Source: Ditylenchus dipsaci
Lineage: Eukaryota > Nematoda > Chromadorea > Rhabditida > Anguinidae
NCBI GenBank assembly: GCA_004194705.1
Contig: SADC01001299.1
Coordinates: 124,001-188,000 of the forward strand
Direction: 5' to 3'
DNA length: 64,000 nucleotides
In this document: positions 47,001 through 56,806 of the stretch, piece by piece
Numbering within the stretch: the stretch's first letter is position 1
Layout: every line of letters starts with the position of its first letter
Position numbers and translations under genes: made by a program
Notes under the pieces: model-generated
Told to the model about the DNA's origin: nothing
Seen by the model: the letters and a program-made list of their open reading frames with translations, nothing else
Database searches by the model: none

Positions 47001-49343
47001 ATCTAAGCCAAGCCCTTCTGACAAAAGATCAGCAGCTTCATCCAAAAGAGCCTTAGCATTTCGAAGCGCAAAGTCATTGGATGAAGAGAGGTCAGTTATG
47101 GAGTTAAGGGCTGATAGGAGGCCAGAATTACCAAGCATGTACAGGAATATGTCCTCAGACACCAGTGGCTCATCTTCAAATCAAAAAGCAGAAGTTATGT
47201 ATGCAAGTTTACTCATTTTTACAAAATGTTAGAATCTGAACTACCCCCCCCCTCCAGCTAGCGAAAAATTTACTTTTCCTGAAGGGGAAAGCACCCGTCC
47301 CATTTTGATTCTCGTGCTCTGAATGGGCACGGAAACCCTTTAGTATCTGAAAAATCGAAAAAAAAATTTTTCGATTTGCCTTGGTCCCCAATGTGAAAAA
47401 ATTTAAGAAAATTCAAAAAAAATATTTTTTTGAATTCCCGCCAAAACATTTTTAAAGGAATTAGGGCTGTATTGGAGGGGAAGGGACAAAAAGGGCCACT
47501 AATCACACAGAGCCCCTTAACAAGAAGATGGTGAACATAGTTTTGAATACTGGGGCCTACCGCATAAATAAACTCTGGTATGCATGCTTTTTCATGCATC
47601 CAGAGTCACTTTCGAGTGATTTGTGTCTAAAGTATGTGGGTGTGCGCATCTCAACTCCAAGCCCCAGCGCCCCCGAAGGGGGCGCAGGGGCTATAGAGTT
47701 AGAGATGCGCGCACTCACTTACCTTAGACATGATTCCGAGAAGTACTCTTGACCATAAAATGCATATAGAGTCTTTTTTTGCCACGGCCCAGTTGAAAAC
47801 ATGGGTAAGACAACCGAATAATACAAACATTCACTTTTCTAGCGTTCTGCCATGAAAGTGGCCCCTTTTTATTCCCTTCCCCTCCCAATCCAGCCCTTAA
47901 TCCCTCAAAAAATGTTTTGGCAGAAATTCAAAAAAATGTTTTTTTGAATTTTCTTAAATTTTTTTACCTTGGGGGATTTATTTTTTTAAAGAATAACAAG
48001 AAAGTTGAACAAAGAATTTAAACCCCTCTAATTGTAGCCCCCCCCCTATTGTAATATAAAACTAATAAACTTCTTTTAGTCGTTTTGTTCTTTTTTCATT
48101 TTGATTTTTAGGACTTTTTATGAGTTATGAAAGCACAGCATCAGTCTAATACCATGGGTGGCTCAGTGGTAATGTGCTGATGCAATCCGAACGTGGTCGA
48201 GTTCGATTCCAACCCGGTGTATAGCTTTTTGTATGAAATGACAAATTTGTATCTAAAAATCATTCTCGTTTGAATATACATGGTCCCCGCGTTTTGCGAA
48301 TTTAAAATTGCCCGTGTAACGCGCTGGTATGCCCTTTAACAACAGGAATTTAGAGTGATTAATAATGAAGGAGTTCAATCCTCTTTCTTGATTGATGAAA
48401 ATGGACATGTCTTAGAAGAGGAAGATGTTTCTTCAGGCAATGACTCAATATGTAAGTTTAGGTGGAAGCTTTAAAAGTGTCACGGAAAAAAATTTCATGT
48501 CAAACATTGAGAAAAATAAAGCTTAAAAGCTTTGGGGCTATTCTCGTTTAAGATGTCCAACTGCATGTTTTTTTTCAAAATCTTTTTTAGCTATATTTTG
48601 TTGACAACTTGGTGTTTCAGTGTCAGACAGACTTGTGCAAAATCAAAAGTTGCATGAACGTCATAAATATCAGAATTGCAAAATTTCCACAAAAAAGTCT
48701 GAAAATCGAAATGTAATAGAAAACTAATCAAACTTCTTTTAGTAGTTTTGTTCCTTTCCCATTTTAATTTTTTAGACCTTTTTTGTGGGAATTTTGCAAA
48801 CCCGATATTAATGATGCCAATCCAGCTTTTAATCCCGCACAAAATGTGTCTGAGACTGCAACACCATGTTGACAACAAAATCTAGTTAAAAAATATTCGG
48901 AAAGTAAAAATAAGATAAAAATAAAACACGCAGTTAGACACTTAAACGAGAATAGCCTCAAAGTTTATTATGTATATTGAACGTCTTAAATTTTTCATTT
49001 AAGAGCTTAAGCTTGAGTAAATTGTAAATTGTAAAAAATTGGCATTATTTTCGTTTTTCATTCAGATAAGCTTGATACCAAACAGGTAGAGCACGAATCT
49101 GAGGTCAACTCATCTGACGAAGATGCGGCCAATATAAAGAACTGAACATGGAATTCAATGAAGCTGTCAATAGCAAACAGGTGATTCTAGACCATCTAAT
49201 TTTGTTTACAACTCTACTTTTTTAAGGCAAACGAACAAATAAATTTGGAAAATGTTCTCCGTTCTATCCAATCTCACGCTGTTCGTGTCAAAATGCTTAA
49301 TATTCGACGAGACAACTTAAAAAGATCTTCTAAACAACTGTAA
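44059..49343 (+). CDS. Coiled-coil protein with basic/Ser-rich middle, family unknown
   Basis: Spliced exons read in one protein: 44059-~44157 (basic, Ser-rich start MKQHARSVSKKKIVDHKSSS), ~44339-44425 (SVNDLREELLKTKK), ~44571-44690 (SMALRDNSFMRTKLRIAEKE, heptads), ~44790-44850 (LERALRSKTEENELII), 45418-45470 (METECNRLKNHLSQR), ~45565-45640 (RLTEENMELRRILGEYEKNN), 45687-45758 (DNDLLIREAMHLDKHFQD), ~45803-45966, 46901-~47200 (KPSPSDKRSAASSKRAL, RSAKSLDEERS, SSDTSGSSSN), 48349-48450, 49066-~49182 and 49227-49343 (LENVLRSIQSHAVRVKML). The helix-rich N-terminal half predicts a coiled coil; the rest is disordered, Ser/Lys-rich. One-base deletions near 45870, 46938 and 49137 break the frame. The architecture resembles cytoskeletal or centrosomal scaffold proteins, but no specific family is recognised. 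AATAAA follows at 49443. Confidence 0.6.
46153..46307. repeat. Pogo-like hairpin, TA target (copy word CGATATAACGCC)
   Basis: It starts CAGTCAACTCTCGATATAAC after TA (46151-46152) and ends TATATCGAGAGTCGACTG before TA (46308-46309). It lies in an intron of the coiled-coil gene. Confidence 0.75.
46318..46410. repeat. Short GGGACCAGGCGAAAAT hairpin
   Basis: ACACTATTTTCGCTCGGTCC pairs with GGGGACCAGGCGAAAATCGT; the loop holds GTAGACGGCATTTGG. It lies eleven bases from the preceding pogo-like element. Confidence 0.45.
46536..46689. repeat. Pogo-like hairpin with TTATCCGAC words
   Basis: TA then GTCAAACTTCGGTTATCCGA on the left and GGATAACCGAGGTTTGACTG then TA on the right. Inner text GCTGAAATCGTCTCATTCTC is shared with the copy at 56363-56540, which ends GGATAACCAAGGTTTGAG. 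The CGGTTATCCG motif is a common Tigger-type terminus. Confidence 0.7.
47525..47810. repeat. Interspersed mosaic repeat (CTTACCTTAGACATGA family), copy 2
   Basis: Same block order and orientation as 13530-13790, ending AAAATGCATATAGAGTC and GCCACGGCCCAGTTGAAAAC. Flanks at 47380-47500 and 47870-47970 (ATTCAAAAAAATATTTTTTT, AATCCAGCCCT) also form an outer inverted repeat, so the element may be longer (about 47360-47990). Confidence 0.6.
48157..48222 (+). repeat. tRNA-like SINE head or tRNA pseudogene
   Basis: GGGTGGCTCAGTGGTAATGT fits an A box with D-arm, and GGTCGAGTTCGATTCCAACC fits the B box with a T-arm. A clear acceptor stem and intact anticodon stem are missing. It lies in an intron of the coiled-coil gene, so a SINE head is likelier than a functional tRNA. 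Confidence 0.55.
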
Positions 49344-50200
49344 ATGTATTACTTGGTAAAGGAAAAGCTGTGAAAAACATTTTAATAGTAAATTTATTTT
49401 ATAATTCAATAGACTACATCAAACAAATTTTACATTGTATAAAATAAAAATGAAAAATACCCGCTTTTTCAGAAATAATTTCAATATGCTCACATTCCAA
49501 AAAACAATAAAAGCTGATACAATTTATAAAACAAGTCTTATTAATATAGCCCAAAAATTCTCCTAATAACGGATACTTGAAAAAATGTTTCAACGGCTGC
49601 CTTTGACACTCTTTACATTTAATTTTGGAGTCTTTCCCATAAGCTAATTTGCTAGTCCAGTCCAATTATTCTGATTTCGCCTGTAATTATTGACAAAAAG
49701 TACTGCTAAACCTTGCAACTGTAGGGTTTCTTAAAAATCACTGCCGAAATTAGAATCCTTGTGATTTGGCGAAATTGTAAGCTCACCAAAAGACTCCAAA
49801 ATTCGGCGTTAAATAGTGTCGGGCCAAGCGTAAACAAATTTTTCCGTGAACTGAATTTTCTTTAATTATAGACACCCCCCTCCCTAAATTGGAAAAACGT
49901 GTTTGGGTACTTATGTACTTCGGCGGAAGGGGTGGGTGGCATCGCCCTAGGTAAAATCTTGGGCTTAAGCTAAGGCAAAGGTAGGCCAGCGCATGTTAGA
50001 ATGTACTCAAAATGTTTTTTGTTACTTTTTCATAGTAAGGGAAACACATAAGATTCCGTGCTAACATACGCCAGCCTACCCTTGCCTGAGCCTAAGTTTA
50101 GACTTTACCTAGGCCCCCCCGAAGTACATAAGTGCCCGTATTTATGTTTTGTGTTTTATGACATACTTTTTGAGTACTTTTTTCAGGCAAGTTACCCATC
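49344..50200. other. Intergenic stretch with 3' UTR and hairpin repeat
   Basis: It contains AATAAA at 49443-49448, a degraded pogo-like core at 49735-49850 (CCGAAATTAGAATCCTTGTG, TAGTGTCGGGCC), and a hairpin at about 49885-50140 pairing TTGGGTACTTATGTACTTCG with GAAGTACATAAGTGCCCGTA around the AGGCCAGCGCATGTTAGAAT stem. The minus frame 49414-49665 has no support. Confidence 0.5.
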
Positions 50201-50222
50201 ATTTTGTAGCTTATTTAACTTG

Positions 50223-50763
50223 CTACAAAACAAAGGCTAGTTTGCCAAAGAAAAATAATCGAAAAATTGGCCAAAAGTGCAATGCCAAGAGCACGACTCT
50301 GAACACGAGGAGCGGTCTATAATTAGAGAAAATACAATATGTATTTTTGCCCAGTAAAAAGTTTGAAAAAGAGGCAAAATATTGGTAAACATAAAGAATA
50401 CTTACAAATCTCGTTCGAAAACAGAATTTTCGTTTATATTTTTGAGCATGCACTTCTGAGTGTCACTGTCAAACACTAAGGACCATATTAGTGCTTTTCT
50501 TGTGATGGTGTGGCCTATCATTGTCCATTGTAGGAATAGTGAAATTCCCACCGTTCCCACCACTTTTCCTCTTTTTGGTAGTAGCACAACAGGTATTGCC
50601 TAGTGCATTCCTTCTGATCACTTAAAAAATTTGTCGATTTAACAAACTCAAACAATTTTTTTTGATTTCAATAGCCTACCTAAATAATCCAGCAAGAGAA
50701 ACAAAACAATAAGCACGAAGCAAGTCCCAAAGAATACCATGCCCAAATTGGAACTACGCTCAT
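50223..50763 (-). CDS. Probable small membrane-protein gene, unrecognised
   Basis: On the minus strand, 50763-50680 encodes MSVVPIWAWYSLGLASCLLF, a strongly hydrophobic start that ends at GTAGGC. After a short intron, about 50595-50408 encodes AIPVVLLPKRGKVVGTVG, ISLFLQWTMIGHTITRKAL, FDSDTQKCMLKNINENS and FERDL, ending at GATTT|GTAAGT. A further segment, about 50335-50223, after ATTATAG, encodes RVQSRALGIALLANFSIIFL with hydrophobic character. That gives three or four membrane segments. An in-frame TAG precedes the first donor, which may be one more deletion error or a wrong junction. No family is recognised; splice sites and hydropathy are the only support. Confidence 0.4.
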
Positions 50764-51739
50764 TTTAATAGCTAGCTACAGCAATATAGCTAATAATATG
50801 GTGTTAAGCAAATATTTCTTTCATTGAAAAGCAGTCGAAAATCATGTCTTAGCTGCAATCAAATAAGTTTCCTGTCTAAAAAATTTGTTCAGTGTTTAAA
50901 GAACACTATTTATCAGCAAGCAAAAAACTTTTTGTGCCTAGTATAAAAAAATTAAAAATTATAGTCAGGAGACAAAAGTCGTCAGCAAGATTATCTTCCT
51001 TTTAAAATAAAAGGCGCTCAGGGAATATTAATAGACGAGATGAAAATTTATAATTATGAATTAAAAGAAAGGAAATTGAAATTGGAAATTTGAGAAGCTA
51101 AAATGTGTGGCGCCTACCCACTTCAAACGAGAAAGCTATGAAGGCAGAGGAAAATACTGCTTTTTTTATTTTGCTGAAAGCTCCTGCCTTTAAAGGTAGA
51201 CTTGAAACTCTTAAACACTTTAATGCTGCCACTTTTTTGTGGAGAAAAGCTGTTGCCGGATAGCATTTGTGCTACTTTGGTCAAGCTAAAAGCTTTTAAA
51301 GAAAGACTTTAATATTTAATGCTTTTGACATTGAACCAGTTCAATTAGTAACAGTCGATGACATTTATTCAAAATCGTCTTAATTAAAAAGCGTAAATCA
51401 AAATAATCATAGAATACAATAAAAATAATAATCTTAAAAAATAAAACTTTTTTAGTTCTTTTGAACTTTTTTTTTTCGGAAATTATCAGTTTAAAACTGC
51501 TTCGTTGGTCACCGTATTTTCTCTAATCCTCCAAAAATCTGAAAAAAAATATTATCATTATTATTGGTTGAACATCCAATCCAAATCTAAAATCAGAGTC
51601 GATAGAGCTGGCGGGAGTTAAAAATGCAATACACATCTCTGAAGAATAATGATCTGGAGCTCAGATATAGACTTTTAAAATGGAGGGATGGTTTTATTAG
51701 AGGAAAATTTGTTTTTATTGTTAAATTGGAATTCTGGCC

Positions 51740-52195
51740 CTATCTAACAAAAAAGGCATTTTTCGCCTTGGTCACCCCTGTTGAATTTTTTTTGGGTTTT
51801 TAGGCTCACGCTTAGGCAAGGGTAGGCCAGCGTATATTTCAACGTACTCAAATATATCTTAGGCCTACTTCCCCCTGAGTCTAAAGGAGTCATGTTTGAG
51901 TCCATCCTAACATACGCTTGCCTATCTTTGCCTAGACAATGAAAACCTTTCTTTGCTGGATTCCGTTTTCTTTCTAATAAACCGACCCCTCTACTTTGAA
52001 GAATTATATCTCAGACCAGATACATTATCTTGGAAAGCTGTTTTCTGCGTTTTCTTAACTCCCACGAGTTCTATCGATTTCGCTTTTTCAATTTTAGTTG
52101 AGCACCCAAAAATTTTGATATCGACCCCAAATATTTCACATTTTGGGGGGTTGAAAAATGAACCATCCGGCTGTTTAATTAGAGGAAATACGATA
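51740..52195. repeat. GGGGACCAAGGC-type hairpin next to a CCGTATTT-type copy
   Basis: 51740-51930 has CCCTATCTAACAAAAAAGGC, TCGCCTTGGTCACCCCTG and the stem AGGGTAGGCCAGCGTAT / CATACGCTTGCC. 51955-52195 has the CCGTATTT-family interior (GTTTTCTTAACTCCCACGAG, GTTGAGCACCCAAAAATTTT, GGGGGGTTGAAAAATGA) ending TTAGAGGAAATACGATAG. Confidence 0.5.
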
Positions 52196-52451
52196 GGGTT
52201 GGAGCAGTCGACGCTAGCAGCAAAAGCTAGCACCAAAAATGTCTAATATTTGACTAAAGAGATTTGACTATAGTTTTTGTCCCATTGCCAAACCAATTAG
52301 GGCATTATTAGCACTGACCAAAGCCCAATAAAAATATGAAAAGGGCATGCTTCCAGCACCCTTTCCTAAAGTGTTTTTGGGCAGAAAAAGAAGAATATTT
52401 TTTCAAAGGCGTGGGAACCTGTAAACAAATCCATCTATTTGACTAGCTTAG

Positions 52452-52567
52452 ACGCTTTCCGACAATCCTATTACCAAAGTTCGCTTGTGGAACTTCTGGC
52501 TCACCCAACTTCCAAGCGAACACACACAATAGAAGAACATGAAGAAAAGAGACTAAACGAAATTTAA
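52452..52567 (+). CDS. Possible terminal exon of an unidentified gene
   Basis: An acceptor-like TGACTAGCTTAG precedes a 38-codon frame ending in TAA, with a charged, helix-prone end (RTHTIEEHEEKRLNEI) after SLVELLAHPTSK. No upstream exon could be assigned. It may be a relic. Confidence 0.25.
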
Positions 52568-53396
52568 CATTTGTTCAAAATTGTTGAGCGCCGAAAAAAT
52601 CCAATTATAGCTTCACTGCTAGCCAATTGCTGCTCCATTTAATCGTTTTTTTTTTCTTGCTAGCAAGTCTTGGAAAAACACAATAAAACAGTGGATTGGA
52701 CAAAACAATAGCTTGGAAACCAACAATTGTTGAACTTCCTGGAAATTAAATGCTACCGAAAAGCCAATTAAATTAGTCTAACAATGAACAAATTAGGACT
52801 GCGCACGAATAACTTTTCAAAAAAATTCTCGAAAAATTTTCAAGAAAAATCTTGAACTTAAACTAATGACTGACTAATAGTAACACACTTTTTTTTAATT
52901 CGATAAAGTATAGATCAGTAAGCGAACATATTTGCTTTTCATACCGTTGTATGTAAAACGAACCGATCAAGTCAAATTTTGAAGTTTTTTCATTTTTTCA
53001 AAGCTAGTCGAAATCACATCAACATTTCTTTTGAATTTGTTGAACAATGCTTTACCAATGGTTACTATTTATTTTACATAGAGTTGTGAAGTCCGAATAT
53101 TTGCGCTAATGTTCGGGCGACGATTAAATATCTTCGGACGCATTTAAAAACGGGAAGATTCGGTGAAGAACTTATGTGCTTTTAGTGAATTTTTTTTAGT
53201 CCAAAATTGATGTTTTGACCAGAAAAACCCACAGAAGTCATTTCACATACACCAGCATTGACTTTTACAGTTTTTTTTTTGTACATTTTGAAGGGGGCTT
53301 AAGCCTGGTTAGCCAACTCTGCCTAGATTCGTGGATGTTATACACTATAAATTGAAAATTTTAGCTACATTAATATATTTTTAACATTGTTAGGAG

Positions 53397-53955
53397 CAGT
53401 GTTTTCAAAAATGGAATGGAAAATGGAATATTCCATATTCCATTATGAAAATGGAATGGAATTCCATTCCACCTACAAAATGGAATGGAATTCGAATTCC
53501 ATTCCATTTCCATAATGGAATATGGAATATTCCATTTTCCATTCCATTTTCAAAACAACATAGAAAATTCTGTTTCAAATGTCCGATGTTATCTATCCAG
53601 TGTTTTTCATACATTTTTCCTGCATATTTGAAGGACAGAGCAGTAACAATTCACCAACCAATAAACAAAACTGCATATTAATTGAAAAACAAAACAGCTC
53701 CATTCCATTGAAAATGGAATGGAATATTCCATATTCCATAATGGAAATGGAATGGAATTCCATTCCACCTTCAAATAGAATGGAATTAAAATTCCATTCC
53801 ATTTCCGGGTCAAAATAGAATGCAATTTTTATTCCATTCCATTTTGTCTTAAAATGGAATAGAATTATAATTCCATTCCATTATGAGGGTGGAATGGAAT
53901 GGAATCCATTTTTGCATGGAATATTCCATTTTCCATTCCATTTTTGAAAACACTG
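53397..53955. mobile_element. hAT-like non-autonomous element with GGAATTCC words
   Basis: An exact 8-bp duplication GTTAGGAG lies at 53389-53396 and 53956-53963. Ends are CAGTGTTTTCAAAAATGGAA and TTCCATTTTTGAAAACACTG. Both arms are built from AATGGAATTCCATTCC and AATGGAATATTCCATT; the loop (53550-53690) is ordinary AT-rich sequence. The many frames read from the arms on both strands (MEWN/WNSIPF) are artefacts. Confidence 0.88.
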
Positions 53956-54224
53956 GTTAGGAGTAATTGATAAAATAAAATTTAAAAACACAATTTGACG
54001 AAAAGGCAAATAAAAATATAGATGTCATTTTCTTGGCTTTAATCGGTTTCTTCTGTCAAATTTGAATTACCTGCAACATATTTTTGCTCCATGAAATTAA
54101 TAATTTCCCGCGTTACATTTACAGGCTCGTTTAAAGTAAAACTTGGCGAATTAAATTATAAAATTTGACGGGCTAATCACATGCATCCAGGGCTGCCATA
54201 TGTCCTTCTTAAAAAGCTTTGACC

Positions 54225-54545
54225 CTTTTCGGGGACGTGACCCCCAAATAACCCCCCCACCAAATAACCCCCCTCAAATAACCCCCTAAATTCAAAATAA
54301 TTTTTGTCCTGGAAGGAAAAATGAAATTTTTCTAATGGAAACAGGTTGTTGTACCCGACCAAAGGGTTGGCCGCTCCGCGGCCAAGACCAGCACACTCCA
54401 CATTGCAAGAAATTGGGGAAAATATGTATGTTACAGCTCAAAAATTTCATTTTTCCTTCCAGGACAAAAATTATTTTGAATTTAGGGGGTTATTTGAGGG
54501 GGTTATTTGGTGGGGGGGTTATTTGGGGGTTTCACGCTTTCGGAC
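54225..54545. repeat. Word-hairpin with CAAATAACCCCCC repeats
   Basis: The left arm repeats CAAATAACCCCCC three or four times, then AATTCAAAATAATTTTTGTC and CTGGAAGGAAAAATGAAATT; the right arm is the complement, ending GGGGGGGTTATTTGGGGG. The loop is about 110 bp. An adjacent GGTCCCCCCTG hairpin spans 54590-54750 (CGGTTGCCAAAAACAGCTTG / AGCTGTTTTTTTGGCAACGG). Confidence 0.65.
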
Positions 54546-54990
54546 CCCAAATCTCTTTTTTTAAAGTTTTAATCAAAATCTTTGGTTCTACTGCAGAGTC
54601 GGTTGCCAAAAACAGCTTGGTCCCCCCTGTTGTTTTTTTTTTAAATTAGCTTGGTCCACCCTGTTTGTTTTTATGATAAAAATATTTTCATTGGGGAACA
54701 TTCAACAGGGGGACCAAGCTGTTTTTTTGGCAACGGACTCTGCAGTAGAACCAAATCTTTTTTTCTCTTCAAAATGACGGTAAGCACTAGTTAAATCCAC
54801 TTTTTCCTTCAAGTTCTTTTTTTTTTTGCGAAAATATCCTTTTTTGGAAATTTTTGAGATGCCAGCCTTGCATACATCCAGTTCTCACTAGAAATATGAC
54901 TGTACTTATAAATATGATGCTTGCGCAACAAATTAATTTTTTCGACAATTATTTAGAAAGATTTGACCAAAAAGTCAAAGATTTGTTGAC

Positions 54991-55094
54991 ATGTTGGAAA
55001 AGACTAAAATAACCAAGTTCTTAGAAGACCACATTAAAAAACCGTTCATTAAAGCAAAGAAATCCGGCCAATTTGTGGTCGTCCACAAAAGAAG
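54991..55094 (+). CDS. Possible exon, unrecognised
   Basis: ATG starts a Lys-rich frame (MLEKTKITKFLEDHIKK, then FVVVHKRR) that stays open to AGAAG|GTAGGT, a fair donor. The following 200 bp are unusually GC-rich for the window but hold no recognisable exon. No family. Confidence 0.25.
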
Positions 55095-55903
55095 GTAGGT
55101 ATATAATAAGAGGAAGTGAAGGAGGAGAGCCACAACAAAGGCATTTGTTCTTCCGCTTTACTGCCTTCCAAAAAGTGGTGCCAGAAGAAATAGGAGAGAG
55201 AGCAGAAATCCCCTAGCTTCCAGTTGCGTGCACATCGCAGAGTATAAGGGGCACTGACAGGGCAGCCGTCCAGAGAATTAAAATTCCCTGCTCTTCGGTG
55301 GATGAACACGAAATAATTAACTCAATTCCGCTTAATGCCTTTTCTCAGTGCTAAAGGGGCCAAATTTAGGCTTAGGAGAGTATATATTTTATGAAAGCAT
55401 TAGTGTTCTCCTTTGTAAAGGCATATAATAAGGTTGGGGTTATTAGACTTTTTAGTAGTCTGGATAGAAAACATATCACAAATTGAGCTACGGTCCAAAT
55501 GAGTTTTATAGCCCTTTATTCAGAAATGGTCATATCTATTTTACTCCATCAAAAAACATTTTACTTAGTTTCATCTTGTAGCTAAGAACCACGTCTGCAA
55601 AAAAACCATTGATATACTACAAAAACGGCATGACGAGAGTTAAATGAAAAGTCAAGAGAGGAAACATAAAAAAATAAAAAATTGGTCCACACTACTTTCA
55701 CCGGCCGCTTAAAAGTTCTAGAGGTTTTTTGAAGTGGCTGGTTAGGCATTGAATCTACATTCCACATATTTCCAGATACACTATTTTGCAGCCTGGATCT
55801 CCTCTTCAAAGTGTGTATAAGCTTTTTAATTGGAAAAAAGCGACAAATAAAAGAGACATTGAAAAAAATCAAACCAAAATATATTTTGGTCAAATTTAAC
55901 TTA

Positions 55904-56148
55904 CCGTATTCACTCTATTAACTCTCCATGGGGAGTTATTTTTCAACCCTGAAAAAGTCGGAAATTTTGTAGTCGATTTTGAGATTTTCGGGTGCTCAAC
56001 AACGGTTTGAAAGCTGGAATTAGGTAATCTAGTAATAACTAAGAAAACGCAGAAAAACAGATTCGCAAAATGTTTGCTTTAGGCTGAGATATGGGGTCCG
56101 TAGGGTGGGGACTTATTAGAGGGTGGGGAGTTAATAGAGTTAATACGG
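55904..56148. repeat. CCGTATTT-family element, TA target (word CTATTAACTCTCCATGGGG)
   Basis: Ends CCGTATTCACTCTATTAACT and AGTTAATAGAGTTAATACGG are flanked by TA (55902-55903, 56149-56150). The word beside the end differs from other copies but is paired within this copy. Confidence 0.75.
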
Positions 56149-56362
56149 TATGTTAATGAGTGATGCCTGCGACATTGCGAGGCGAGATTTTGCAAAAAAT
56201 TTGCGAGGCATATTGCGATAAATTTGTGATATTTGTCGCACCCTCATCAACTTTAGCAAAAAGAATTTTCGGAGATGACACTGATATTCATTAAAGGGGC
56301 TTCAAGAAATATCTAAATATTTTGTTTGTTGATGTCATATTGACGACACAGAATTTATAGAG

Positions 56363-56540
56363 CAGTCAAGCCTCAGTCACCGGCTGTCTCGTTATCCCAG
56401 CCCCTTAAATAAATCGTCTGAATTTAACCGGCTGAAATCGTCTTATTCTCTGTCTAGTCACACTCCAGTTATCCGGTACCTAGTTCATCCGGTAACCTGA
56501 GGCCGGTCCCAGGAGTGCCGGATAACCAAGGTTTGAGTAA
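56363..56540. repeat. Pogo-like hairpin with TTATCCGG words
   Basis: CAGTCAAGCCTCAGTCACCG on the left and GCCGGATAACCAAGGTTTGA on the right; the inner text CTGAAATCGTCTTATTCTCT matches the 46536 element. Confidence 0.6.
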
Positions 56541-56623
56541 AGTCTGAACGATGGGAAAAGAAATCGGACTAGAAAAAGGCAGAAGAACCTATTGGCTTCC
56601 ATTGAAGAAAAATTCTTAAAATA

Positions 56624-56804
56624 CCGTATATCTTCTAATAAGCCCCACCACCAACAGGTGTTGAAAAATAAGGCCCCACCACAAAGAAGGCCTAATAAGG
56701 CCTAAAAGGCATATTCTAATAAGGCCCCACCTTCTAATAAGGCCCCACCTCCAAAGAAGGGTTGAAACATAAGGCCCCATGGGTCCTTATTAGAAGATAT
56801 ACGG
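56624..56804. repeat. CCGTATTT-family element with TAATAAGGCCCCACC words
   Basis: Ends CCGTATATCTTCTAATAAG and CTTATTAGAAGATATACGG are flanked by TA on both sides. CTAATAAGGCCCCACC repeats through nearly the whole element. Confidence 0.78.
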
Positions 56805-56806
56805 TA

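Noticed and set aside
53405..53825. Cluster of WNSIPF-type open frames on both strands
   Set aside because: Produced by the GGAATTCC-word arms of the hAT-like element.
55049..55309. 86-codon minus-strand open frame in a relatively GC-rich patch
   Set aside because: No splice, domain or homology support; the patch itself remains unexplained.
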